A stretch of DNA of 64,000 nt from Cytophagales bacterium (GTDB lineage: Bacteria > Bacteroidota > Bacteroidia > Cytophagales > Spirosomataceae): contig JAAFJP010000031.1 in the NCBI GenBank assembly GCA_013298125.1, positions 1 through 64,000 of the forward strand, read 5' to 3'. Both the position numbers and the translations under genes were made by a program. Below, one piece after another: positions 47,374-56,232 of the stretch (position 1 is its first letter; each line of letters opens with the position of its first letter). The notes below the pieces were generated by a model. That model searched no databases. It saw only the letters and a program-made list of their open reading frames with translations, and was not told where the DNA came from.

Positions 47374-50300
47374 ATGCACGCTGCCCCACAAACAAAACCC
47401 GCTGTTAAAATACCCGCAAAATCAGCAGGTAGGGCTCCGTATTGGCAAAATAAAACCCCAAGATTAGCACCAAAACCAATGCTCACACAGCCCCCTGTCC
47501 AAAAAGGAAAGGGGGCAAAAACAATGCCCAGAGCTGAACGAGAAAGTAAAGAAATCAAGCCCAAAACACCCATTGACGTACTTGAACCTACTTTGAAGAA
47601 ACTCAATCACGCCACTAAAACCAATAAAAAACACGATACCTTAGACAATAAAGCAACTGAATCTAAAAAGGCAGGAGTTATAGACCCAAGCCTCGCCAAT
47701 CAGAGTGTGGGAAATAGCCGTCAGGTTGATGCGATGGATGCACAACAACCCAAAAAATTTGATGCGGGAGTATTCAAAATTAAACTACAAAATAAACTAT
47801 CAGAAGCTCTGCCAAAATCAAAGCAAGAAGCAGATAATATAGGCGAAAAAGTTTCCAACAACATTAATGCTGATTTAGCCGAACAGAAACAAAATGCAGG
47901 CGGTGGGATAGAAACCGCCACTAAAAATGAGCCTGTTATCCCGAACGATGCCCAAGCCCCCATTGCGATTCAGGAAGAAGCAAAAGGTAATAGAGTAAAT
48001 TTTGGCAAAGACACCGTTGTCATGCCACCGCCAAGACCTGCCTCCGAAACCAATATGGATGCCCAAGCGGACAGTTTGGATGCTCAATTATCAGAAAATA
48101 AAATCTCCGAAACTACCCTCCAAAATAGTAATGAACCATCATTTACGGGGGCAGTTTCTGAAAAGAACAAAGCTCAAAGTGAATTACGGAGTTTTACTAA
48201 AAATTATAAAAAAGAAGAGAATCCAACTCTTGCCACGGGACAGAAAGACAGTCAGGCAGCCATCAATAACACCATGGGCGAAATGCTTGGCGTTAGGGGA
48301 GGGGCTTTCGGAAAAAATAGTAAAAAGCAAAATGCTAAAAAGGAGGAAGAACAATCCATCAGAATAAAAGTAGCCAAAGACCTCAACGAAATTTATACCA
48401 CCACCAAAAAGAATGTAGAGATTATCTTCACCGCATTGGATGTTTACATAAAAATCTATTTCGATACCGTGATAGGTCTATACGTGGGAGTGTTTGAGAA
48501 AGATGTGCAAGCCATGTATGATGCTAATCCTGGGTGGATTGGACGTAACATTTTAGGAAAAGACTCACTGAGTGATAAAGAAATCTACGAAAAAGCCACT
48601 AAAAAATTCCAAGAAAATATGGCTGCTCCCATTGACAATGTTGCTCTCATGGTAGAGCAAAAATTGAATGAAGCAGTCGCAGAAATCAAAAAAGGAAAAG
48701 CTAAAAATGACGAATATAAGACAAATCAGTCGGATGAAGTACAAAAAATAGCCGATGATATTTTTATGTCTGTCGGTAATAAATACGATGAACTCGAACA
48801 ACAAGTTGAAAGCAAACAAGACGAAATAGCCGATGCCATTTCAGAACAATTTAAAGCTGCCGCCGCTACCTTAGATAAGAAATTTGAAGAACTAAAAGAA
48901 GCCAATAAAAGTTGGCTCGACAAGGCTTTTGATGCCGTGGTGGGTGTAATAAAGGCTATTCTCGAAATTAAAGATGCCCTTGTCAATCTGTTGAGTGCCG
49001 TTGCCGAAGCCATAGATGCCATCATCTCAGACCCAATAGGATTTTTGAGTAACCTCTTAGATGGGGTAGCTCAGGGCTTGAATAATTTTCTATCAAACTT
49101 CCTTACCAAACACCTCCCAGGCGGGCTGCTTAAATGGCTTACAGGTACGCTTGGAGGCGTAGGTATCACCATCCCCGAAGACATTTTTAGTCTCAAAGGT
49201 ATTTTTAGTTTAGTGATGCAAGTGTTGGGGCTTTCGTGGGAATATATCCGTAGCAAAGGAGTCAAACTCTTGGGCGAACCAGTGATGAAAGCACTCGAAA
49301 CGGGCTTTGAAATGTTTGTAATTTTCCGTGAAAAAGGCTTAGAAGGTGTTTGGGAATATTTGAAGGAAAAATTCAATGATTTGAAAGAAAAAGTTATCGA
49401 CGAAATCCAGAATATGATATTCGAGAAAGTGGTAGAAGCTGGTATAAAATGGCTGATTGGGCTTTCAAACCCAGTTGGAGCGTTCATAAAAGCAGCTTTG
49501 GCAATTATCGACATGGCAAAATTCTTCTTCCAAAAAGCCAAAGACATGATTGCCTTAGTCAGTGCCATTACGCAGTCTATTCTCAACATCGCCCGTGGAA
49601 ATATTGCCTTCGTGGCTGTGGCAGTCGAAAACGCTCTGGCATCCATTATTCCTTTGGCAATAGGCTTCTTGGCTTCGCTTTTGGGCATTGGCGATTTAGC
49701 AAATAAAGTAAAAGCAATTATCACTAAAATTAGATTACGAATAGACCAAGCCATTGATGCTCTCATAGACAAAGCGAAAGCATTTGGCAAAAGCATTCTC
49801 AACAAAATACAAGGAAAAGACAAAACACCAACTCAGAAAAATGATGATATAGCCAAAGGAAATCTAAAAGATTCAGAAGTAGGAGAAGTAGAAAAATTCA
49901 CTGCCGCAGGTGAGAGTCATAAACTATGGATAGACACCTCGGGCAGTACACCTAAAATCATGGTAGCCAGTACCGTAAGTGCCTTAGAATCAAAGCTAAC
50001 TGAGTGGGAAGGCAAAGCCGATGAAAAACAAAAAACATGGATTCATAAAGCCAGAGGTCAAGAAAAAATCATTGAAAGAGATGCTAAAAAAGCCCAAACC
50101 GCCAAAGACAAGTTTGAAAAAGAGAACAACGAAGCCAATAAAAAAGCCTTTGAAGAAGCCGACAAAACCGTAGAAAATGGCGAAAAGTCTTTGATGGAAA
50201 CCATGAAAACCTTGTTTGAAATGTTTGGAGAGAAAAATGAAAACCCTTTATTGCAATTTATTGGTAAAAATGTGAAAGACAATGCAAGGTTCAACAAAAT

Positions 50301-51150
50301 AGCCCTTGAAAATGGATATTTAATCAATAAAAATGGAGAAATATCACGAAAACAAGGAATGGCTGAAACGGGGTTACAAAAACTTAGAATTAATGAAGAC
50401 GGAATCCTAAAAGCAGGAGATGAAGGAGAACACGCAAATTATAAACCTATTGATGTTCAAATTACCTTGGTAGATGGTGGATTTTTATTAGTATATCATT
50501 ATTCTGATGGAAAGAAATTTCATACTAAAATAGAATTTGGTTCAGAAGCAAAACTTGATACTATCGTACGGATTTCACATTCCGATGATTTACAAATTAA
50601 AGAAGCTGGAACAAGAGGAAGAACAAGCAGTAGTGGAGATATAATGACCGAAAACTTCAAAAAAATGGTTAATGGTAAAGTTGATGTTCATTCTGCACAC
50701 TTAATTGCCGACTGGTTTTCAGGCTCAGGTTACAGAGGAGCAGGTAATTTAGTACCAACATCAGATACCTACAACACCGCAGATATGGGGGACAAAGAAA
50801 AAGAAATTGTTAGTAAAGTCAATAGAGGGGAATCATTCTCATTATCAGTAAGTGCCAAAGTAAAGTATCTAAAAGATGATGCCGTTGTGAATGCCCTTAA
50901 CAAAGAAAAAATAGATGAAAATACGTTGAGTAAAGAAGAAAAAGAGTTGGTAAAAACGTTCAAAAACCCTACTGATTTAAGCGAAGAGCAAGAAAAGATG
51001 GCTAAGGACAAATTCTTTAATTTGGCAGACCCAGCATATATTCAGTCTGTTAATTACACAGGTACACAAAAGAAAGGAGATAAAGTAGAAGTGTTAGACC
51101 AAACGTTGAACGTAGAAGATAGTAAAATGAAAAAAGCCTTAAAAATGTAA
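47374..51150 (+). CDS. Putative eCIS effector with C-terminal nuclease-like domain
   Basis: The 1258-residue protein starts with a basic, proline-rich, disordered segment (about 1-95), similar in character to the N-terminal loading signals of PVC cargo. A Glu/Lys-rich region (about 100-510, coiled-coil-like) follows, then a long amphipathic/hydrophobic helical region (about 514-814, with motifs such as IPLAIGFLASLLGIGDLA) that could help membrane passage. The C-terminal part (about 1040-1200) contains VHSAHLIADWFSG (H1106, H1109) and GNLVPTSDTYN (N1125, N1134). This matches the HLI...NLVP pattern of DNA/RNA non-specific endonucleases (PF13930-like). The DUF4157 metalloprotease HExxH motif seen in some related giants is not visible. 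It is followed after 2 bases by the AAA+ ATPase gene, the PVC15-type loading factor. No adjacent immunity gene is evident. Confidence 0.7.
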   Translation: MHAAPQTKPAVKIPAKSAGRAPYWQNKTPRLAPKPMLTQPPVQKGKGAKTMPRAERESKEIKPKTPIDVLEPTLKKLNHATKTNKKHDTLDNKATESKKAGVIDPSLANQSVGNSRQVDAMDAQQPKKFDAGVFKIKLQNKLSEALPKSKQEADNIGEKVSNNINADLAEQKQNAGGGIETATKNEPVIPNDAQAPIAIQEEAKGNRVNFGKDTVVMPPPRPASETNMDAQADSLDAQLSENKISETTLQNSNEPSFTGAVSEKNKAQSELRSFTKNYKKEENPTLATGQKDSQAAINNTMGEMLGVRGGAFGKNSKKQNAKKEEEQSIRIKVAKDLNEIYTTTKKNVEIIFTALDVYIKIYFDTVIGLYVGVFEKDVQAMYDANPGWIGRNILGKDSLSDKEIYEKATKKFQENMAAPIDNVALMVEQKLNEAVAEIKKGKAKNDEYKTNQSDEVQKIADDIFMSVGNKYDELEQQVESKQDEIADAISEQFKAAAATLDKKFEELKEANKSWLDKAFDAVVGVIKAILEIKDALVNLLSAVAEAIDAIISDPIGFLSNLLDGVAQGLNNFLSNFLTKHLPGGLLKWLTGTLGGVGITIPEDIFSLKGIFSLVMQVLGLSWEYIRSKGVKLLGEPVMKALETGFEMFVIFREKGLEGVWEYLKEKFNDLKEKVIDEIQNMIFEKVVEAGIKWLIGLSNPVGAFIKAALAIIDMAKFFFQKAKDMIALVSAITQSILNIARGNIAFVAVAVENALASIIPLAIGFLASLLGIGDLANKVKAIITKIRLRIDQAIDALIDKAKAFGKSILNKIQGKDKTPTQKNDDIAKGNLKDSEVGEVEKFTAAGESHKLWIDTSGSTPKIMVASTVSALESKLTEWEGKADEKQKTWIHKARGQEKIIERDAKKAQTAKDKFEKENNEANKKAFEEADKTVENGEKSLMETMKTLFEMFGEKNENPLLQFIGKNVKDNARFNKIALENGYLINKNGEISRKQGMAETGLQKLRINEDGILKAGDEGEHANYKPIDVQITLVDGGFLLVYHYSDGKKFHTKIEFGSEAKLDTIVRISHSDDLQIKEAGTRGRTSSSGDIMTENFKKMVNGKVDVHSAHLIADWFSGSGYRGAGNLVPTSDTYNTADMGDKEKEIVSKVNRGESFSLSVSAKVKYLKDDAVVNALNKEKIDENTLSKEEKELVKTFKNPTDLSEEQEKMAKDKFFNLADPAYIQSVNYTGTQKKGDKVEVLDQTLNVEDSKMKKALKM

Positions 51151-51152
51151 TA

Positions 51153-52442
51153 ATGCTCACAAACCTAATCAATAAAATCCTAAAAAACCTCTCCAAACAT
51201 TTTGGAGAAGAAATAACGCATTCTTTGTCTCAAAAAGTAACTGATAATCAGCATTTTAATCAATTTCTAAACGCCAATAAATTACCCGAAAATGAGCAAA
51301 TAATTCTCACAGTTGCTCTTTTGCCTTACATAGAACCGTACTTTTTTAACGAAATTCAAGAACAAACATCTGAAAATAAAGCTAAACCCAATCTCCTTTT
51401 TTATCAAGAATCTACCACAGGAGCTTTGTTGCCACTTTTTCAAACAGTTTTGATAATAGGTTATCCTGAAACTGATTGGGAATACCTCCAGAAAGCCCAT
51501 GAACTTATGGAGAGTAAACTCTTTAAAATGGGAATATTAAACATAAACCCACTGAGTAATAACGAACAAAAAAATAACCTTTTACTACAATTAGTACAAG
51601 TAGAAACTCATTATTTAAAACAAGTCTTCAACGGCGAAACCATCGAATATTCTCTTTCAAGTGAATTTCCAGCCCAAAAAATTACGACCTCTTTGCAATG
51701 GAAAAACTTAGTCATCGAAGCCGATACGCTACAACAAATAGACGACATCATTGATTGGAATATTCACCAAACGACCATCAAAAAAGAGTGGGGATTGCAA
51801 AAAATCATTAAACCAGGTTATACAACGCTATTTTATGGAGCTTCAGGAACTGGAAAAACCCTCACAGCTACTCTCATCGGGCAACAATTAGAAATGGATG
51901 TTTACCGTATAGACCTTTCCCTCATCGTGTCAAAATACATCGGTGAAACAGAAAAAAACCTTTCGAGTCTATTTGCAAAGGCAGAAAACAAAAACTGGAT
52001 ACTATTTTTTGACGAAGCCGATTCACTTTTCGGTACACGTACAAGCGTGAGTGATTCACATGACAGATACGCCAACCAAGAGGTATCATATCTACTCCAA
52101 CGAATCGAAGACTTTGAAGGGATTATCATTTTGGCTTCTAACCTCAAAGGTAACATCGACAAAGCATTTGCCCGAAGATTTCAGTCGATGATTGAGTTCA
52201 AAATTCCCAAATCTACCGAACGAGAATTATTGTGGAGGCAATCATTCTCTACATCAACCATCTTCGAGTATGATTTTATCTCAGAAATTGCTCAAAAGTA
52301 TGAACTCTCGGGCGGTAGTATCGTAAACGTAGTTCAATATGCCTCACTCAAAGCCCTTCAACGGAACGAAAATATCATCAAACTTGCGGATGTCGTCAAG
52401 GGAATTGCTCGTGAGTTATGGAAAGAAGGCAAAACACTATGA
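51153..52442 (+). CDS. AAA+ ATPase of eCIS (Afp15/Pvc15-like)
   Basis: The 429-residue protein has one C-terminal AAA+ module: Walker A GASGTGKT (229-236), Walker B FFDEADSLFG (D287/E288), sensor-1 IILASN and an arginine-finger-like AFARRFQ. The N-terminal 200 residues are a helical domain of the Pvc15 kind. Pvc15-type ATPases are required to load cargo into the particle, and its position directly after the putative effector fits. The stop overlaps the following start by four bases (ATGA). Confidence 0.92.
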   Translation: MLTNLINKILKNLSKHFGEEITHSLSQKVTDNQHFNQFLNANKLPENEQIILTVALLPYIEPYFFNEIQEQTSENKAKPNLLFYQESTTGALLPLFQTVLIIGYPETDWEYLQKAHELMESKLFKMGILNINPLSNNEQKNNLLLQLVQVETHYLKQVFNGETIEYSLSSEFPAQKITTSLQWKNLVIEADTLQQIDDIIDWNIHQTTIKKEWGLQKIIKPGYTTLFYGASGTGKTLTATLIGQQLEMDVYRIDLSLIVSKYIGETEKNLSSLFAKAENKNWILFFDEADSLFGTRTSVSDSHDRYANQEVSYLLQRIEDFEGIIILASNLKGNIDKAFARRFQSMIEFKIPKSTERELLWRQSFSTSTIFEYDFISEIAQKYELSGGSIVNVVQYASLKALQRNENIIKLADVVKGIARELWKEGKTL

Positions 52443-54013
52443 AAAATATTATCCATCAACTCACCCTTGACCTTAGTTTCCCATCATCGGAAACCGAACT
52501 GTCTGTCCTCAACCAAATCATCGACTTAGAGTATCGTGATAAAATCATCCAAATCGTTCAAGAAGAAATGGAAAAGATTTCAACTGAACAAACAATAGTC
52601 ATCGAAAAAATAGAAATAAATGTTGAAGCAGCAAGAAGTATTGAAGAACTAATCAAGAAAATACAAGAAGAATTACAACAACAGATTTTATATTATATAA
52701 AAACACAAAGTTCTGTAAATCAAGAGTTTGTAATAAATAATAAGCTACAACAAAAAATAACTACGGATAAAGTATGGAATTTTGACAGTATATGTTATTT
52801 ACTAACAACAGGAAATTTTTATTGGCAAGAACAACAGTCACTATGGCAAGAAAACTCCAAGATAGTTTTTAATACAGTACAAAAATATTTCTATGAAAAA
52901 CACTCAGAACTATTACCGTTTTTCATAGAAAATCCTTACGCTTTCATCCGTTCTTTGATGTACTTTAAAGAAACGAGTCTTGATTTTTTAGCGAAAGAAA
53001 TTCGGACATTTACCCATTTCCGAGAGGATATAAAAACCCTAATTCAAAGCATCACTAATTTAGAATCTTACCAACTCACCTCTGTCGATAATAAATTATG
53101 GATAGTGCTTTTAGAGGTATTTGCTTCCGCTACAAAAAATCAAATCCAGAGCCTTCAAGCAGTATGTGTTCTTCTTGAAATAATGATAAAAAAAGGGAAT
53201 ACATTAAGTAATATAATTTATGATTTTCAAGGAAAAAAATTAGAATTAGAGGCAAATGAGAATAATTTTTCTAAAAAGTTAAACTTAGTAAAATACAATA
53301 ATCATCAAAATAAAAAGAAGCAATTAATTGAAAATTATCAGAAAAAAGTAAGCATTATTTTAGAAAGGTTGTTACAAAAAAATATAACCCTAAGCTCAAC
53401 TTTGCAAAGGTTTTTACTATCAAATATTACCCTTCACGATTTAAGAATAGACTCAATCGAGCAAGTAGCAAATGATTATGGTCAAAATAGTACCCAAAAC
53501 AAAAGGCAAGTAAATCATCGTATTTCTATTCAAAATGCGGGATTAGTATTATTGCATCCTTTTTTTGCCTATCTTTTTGAAGAGTTTAAACTCATTAAAA
53601 ACGGGGTATTTTTGAATAAAAAAGGACAACATAAAGCAGTTCAGTTGTTACATTATTTAGCGACCTCCAAATCTACATTTACCGAAAACGAAGTAATTTT
53701 AAACAAAATAATTTGTGGAATACCTCACGATGAACCTGTGATTGTAACAAAAAGCCTCTCTTCAAAAGCCAAAAAAAGTTGCAATGAGCTTCTACAACAG
53801 ACAATTCTCTATTGGGATGTACTCAAAAATACCTCACCCAAAAGTTTACAAAAGGAGTTTATCCAAAGAAGTGGAACGATTCACGAAGAAAATGACCAAA
53901 TTATCCTTAATTTAGAGAAGAAAACGGTAGATATTTTGCTCCAACGCCTTCCTTGGGGTATTAGTATGATAAAATTCCCGTGGCACGATAAAATGATTAT
54001 CCATCATTCATAA
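52439..54013 (+). CDS. Contractile injection tape-measure protein (Afp14/Pvc14-like)
   Basis: The 524-residue protein matches the CIS tape-measure family: N-terminal IIHQLTLDLSFPSSETELSVLNQII, a long charged helical middle, and a C-terminal segment with NAGLVLLHPFFAYLFEEFKLIKNG (about 358-381) and LLQQTILYWDVLKNTS. This ends IDILLQRLPWGISMIKFPWH-like. Such proteins set particle length. ATG 52439 is preferred because it overlaps the AAA+ stop as ATGA; an in-frame ATG at 52418 would add seven residues. It is the last eCIS gene. The next gene, nagA, follows after only 7 bases. Confidence 0.9.
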   Translation: MKNIIHQLTLDLSFPSSETELSVLNQIIDLEYRDKIIQIVQEEMEKISTEQTIVIEKIEINVEAARSIEELIKKIQEELQQQILYYIKTQSSVNQEFVINNKLQQKITTDKVWNFDSICYLLTTGNFYWQEQQSLWQENSKIVFNTVQKYFYEKHSELLPFFIENPYAFIRSLMYFKETSLDFLAKEIRTFTHFREDIKTLIQSITNLESYQLTSVDNKLWIVLLEVFASATKNQIQSLQAVCVLLEIMIKKGNTLSNIIYDFQGKKLELEANENNFSKKLNLVKYNNHQNKKKQLIENYQKKVSIILERLLQKNITLSSTLQRFLLSNITLHDLRIDSIEQVANDYGQNSTQNKRQVNHRISIQNAGLVLLHPFFAYLFEEFKLIKNGVFLNKKGQHKAVQLLHYLATSKSTFTENEVILNKIICGIPHDEPVIVTKSLSSKAKKSCNELLQQTILYWDVLKNTSPKSLQKEFIQRSGTIHEENDQIILNLEKKTVDILLQRLPWGISMIKFPWHDKMIIHHS

Positions 54014-54020
54014 TGTTAAA

Positions 54021-55136
54021 ATGTACGCACTAAAAAACAGTAAAATATTCACTTCCGAAGCGGTTATTGAAAACCAAATTTTATTGATTGAAGGAAATAA
54101 AATCAGCAAAATTATTTCAGAAGAAAATCTTGACCCTGATATTCAAGTCATTGATTTAAAGGGATTTAACATTGCTCCATCGTTCATAGATATTCAAATT
54201 TATGGCGGTGGTGGTAGTTTATATAATTCAAAAACTACGGAGGAAACCATCCGAAATACTTACCTCGAAATTCGTCGGCAAGGCACAACTCATTTTCAAA
54301 TTACACTCTCGTCTGTACCCTTAAACAAGATGTTGGAGGCGATTGAAGTAACCAAAAATTACCTCAAAAATGGTGGAAAAGGCTTGGCAGGATTGCATCT
54401 CGAAGGTCCATTTTTTAGTTTTCCAAAACGTGGGGCTCATGTGGCAGAATTTATCCGAAAACCGACTGACGAAGAACTCAAAACCATCATACAGGCGTGT
54501 GAGGACTTGCCTACCTACATGACGATTGCTCCCGAGGAATTTACGGACGAACAGTTAGAAATGCTTTTAGAAAGTGAGATAATCATCGCCGCAGGACATA
54601 GTTCTGCCACTTACCAACAAGCCAAAAATGCCTTCAAGAGGGGAATTAAGCGGATTACACACCTTTTCAATGCCATGTCGCAATTACAAGGTCGTGAGCC
54701 TGGATTGGTCGGGGCGGCTTATAATTCTGAGGTTTGGGCGAGTATAATTCCCGACGGTATTCACGTGGATTTTGCCAGTATCCAAATCTCTAAAAAGATG
54801 ATGGGTAAACGCCTTTTTATCATCACTGATGCCGTTACCGACGATACTTCGGGTGACTATAAATTTGTTCATGCAGGCACACATTACACCGACACCAAAG
54901 GCACATTGTCGGGTTCAGCCCTCACGATGATTCAGGGCGTGAAAAACTGTGTTGAAAAAGTAGAAATCTCTCTCGAAGAATCCCTCAGAATGGCATCCAC
55001 TTATCCTGCCGAAGTCTTGAATTTAGAGCATCGCCTCGGCAAAATAAAACCTGATTATCAGGCAAATATGATTATTTTTGATGATGATTTTGTGGTGAAG
55101 GGGATTGTGGAGGAGGGTTGTTTGGAGTGGTTTTGA
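54021..55136 (+). CDS. nagA: N-acetylglucosamine-6-phosphate deacetylase
   Basis: Removes the acetyl group from GlcNAc-6-phosphate, feeding cell-wall or chitin-derived sugars into glycolysis or recycling. The 371-residue amidohydrolase has HLEGPFFSFPKRGAHV (about 126-141), GHSSATYQQA (about 193-202), THLFNAMSQLQGREPGLVGAA with the metal histidine, and the catalytic aspartate in FIITDAVTDDTSG. It starts 7 bases after the eCIS tape-measure gene, so it could be expressed from the same transcript. No other nag genes (nagB) are in the window. Whether it shares function with the GH46-like enzyme of the eCIS is open. Confidence 0.95.
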   Translation: MYALKNSKIFTSEAVIENQILLIEGNKISKIISEENLDPDIQVIDLKGFNIAPSFIDIQIYGGGGSLYNSKTTEETIRNTYLEIRRQGTTHFQITLSSVPLNKMLEAIEVTKNYLKNGGKGLAGLHLEGPFFSFPKRGAHVAEFIRKPTDEELKTIIQACEDLPTYMTIAPEEFTDEQLEMLLESEIIIAAGHSSATYQQAKNAFKRGIKRITHLFNAMSQLQGREPGLVGAAYNSEVWASIIPDGIHVDFASIQISKKMMGKRLFIITDAVTDDTSGDYKFVHAGTHYTDTKGTLSGSALTMIQGVKNCVEKVEISLEESLRMASTYPAEVLNLEHRLGKIKPDYQANMIIFDDDFVVKGIVEEGCLEWF

Positions 55137-55157
55137 AATTAAATTTATCCCTAAAAA

Positions 55158-55913
55158 ATGCAAATACTTTCCTACTATTTCTCAATTCTCGACTGTTTCA
55201 TCTTAGTTATTTGTTCATTCATTATTGGCTTGTCAAAAGCGGGGATAAGTTCCATTTCTATCCTGACTGTCAGCGGCTTAGCTTATGTTTTTGGGGGTAA
55301 ATCTTCAACGGGTGTCGTTTTGCCGATGCTACTTTTTGCTGATATTTTTGCCGTAAAATATTATAACCGACATACTGATTGGTCTATTCTCAAACGCCTT
55401 TTGCCGTGGATGGTTTTGGGTGTTCTGATTGGCGTTTGGTTTGGCAAAGACATTAGCGAAGTTGTCTTCAAAAAAAGTATGGCGGTGCTGATTGTCATTA
55501 CCGTTATTTCGATGATTTGGTGGGAAAACAAACCTCAAAAGAATGTCCCAAATCATTGGTCATTCGCAGGAACGATTGGTTTAATGGCAGGTTTTACGAC
55601 GATGGTGGGCAATTTGGCGGGAGCATTTTCAAATATCTACTTCTTGACTATGCGAGTAACAAAGGATATTTTCATCGGTACTACTGCTTGGCTCTTTTTG
55701 TTAATCAATGCCTTCAAAATCCCGCTTCACGCCTTTATTTGGCACACTATCGTTTGGGAATCCTTGGCTATTAACCTTGTTCTTCTACCCTTTTTATTGG
55801 CGGGTTTCTTTGTGGGTGTTCAAGTAGTTAAACGCATGGATGAAGCTCGTTATCGCAAATTGATTTTGTATCTTACAGGCTTTGCTTCTATTTTTATTCT
55901 ATTAAGTTTGTAG
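55158..55913 (+). CDS. TSUP/TauE-SafE family membrane permease
   Basis: Inner-membrane protein of 251 residues with about eight hydrophobic segments in the 4+4 inverted layout of the TSUP family. The GLSKAGIS loop (about 22-30) and the matching second-half segment MAGFTTMVGNLAG are characteristic. Members export or import sulfonates, sulfite or thiosulfate. The substrate is unknown here. Translation starts 21 bases after nagA. No sulfur-metabolism genes are near. Confidence 0.88.
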   Translation: MQILSYYFSILDCFILVICSFIIGLSKAGISSISILTVSGLAYVFGGKSSTGVVLPMLLFADIFAVKYYNRHTDWSILKRLLPWMVLGVLIGVWFGKDISEVVFKKSMAVLIVITVISMIWWENKPQKNVPNHWSFAGTIGLMAGFTTMVGNLAGAFSNIYFLTMRVTKDIFIGTTAWLFLLINAFKIPLHAFIWHTIVWESLAINLVLLPFLLAGFFVGVQVVKRMDEARYRKLILYLTGFASIFILLSL

Positions 55914-56015
55914 CTTTTCGAGGTTAAAAGTTATTACCAATAGTCAAATTTATGACATCAATCTCTTGATTTTCGACAGTAAATATTTACTTTTGAGTAA
56001 CAAATTATTATAAAT

Positions 56016-56192
56016 ATGAACAGAAATAAAGTTGTTGATACAGTCTTAAAAATGCCCCAAGAGTTTGAGGTAGAAGACTTGATTGAAAAATTGTTGTTCA
56101 TCCAATCAGTAGAAGAAGGTTTGGAACAATCAAAAACTGGTAAAGTTATCTCAATGGATGAAGCAAAACAGCGATTAAGTAAATGGTTATAA
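56016..56192 (+). CDS. Solitary antitoxin-like small protein
   Basis: The 58-residue ORF reads MNRNKVVDTVLKMPQEFEVEDLIEKLLFIQ and ends with SMDEAKQRLSKWL. This layout (N-terminal DNA-binding-like half, acidic LIEKLLFIxxVEEGLxQS middle, C-terminal toxin-binding helix) is typical of Bacteroidota RelE/ParE-type antitoxins. The ATG of a downstream frame overlaps its end, as in toxin-antitoxin operons, but that frame stops after ten codons. The antitoxin therefore appears intact but orphaned. The 55914-56015 stretch upstream shows no other gene. Confidence 0.75.
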   Translation: MNRNKVVDTVLKMPQEFEVEDLIEKLLFIQSVEEGLEQSKTGKVISMDEAKQRLSKWL

Positions 56193-56215
56193 TAGAGTTT
56201 ACACCAAAAGCCTGA
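56183..56215 (+). pseudogene. Ten-codon remnant of a RelE/ParE-type toxin
   Basis: Beginning inside the antitoxin end, the frame reads MVIIEFTPKA and then TGA. An opening of the kind VxxxFTPxA is common to RelE/YoeB/ParE toxins of Bacteroidota. The remainder of the toxin is absent, and the aminotransferase gene starts 17 bases later, so most of the toxin was probably deleted. Confidence 0.6.
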
Positions 56216-56232
56216 CATCCCCTATAACCCAA

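Noticed and set aside
49071-49823. 250-residue antisense open frame opposite the effector as an immunity gene
   Set aside because: It lies wholly inside the helical region of the effector gene on the opposite strand, shows no family features, and is explained by the codon bias of the sense gene.
29479-54013. Type VI secretion system or prophage
   Set aside because: No TssJLM membrane-complex, ClpV-type or TssB/TssC pair is present, and no integrase, terminase, portal or capsid gene. DUF4255, DUF5908, the Pvc15-like ATPase and the tape-measure protein are eCIS markers.
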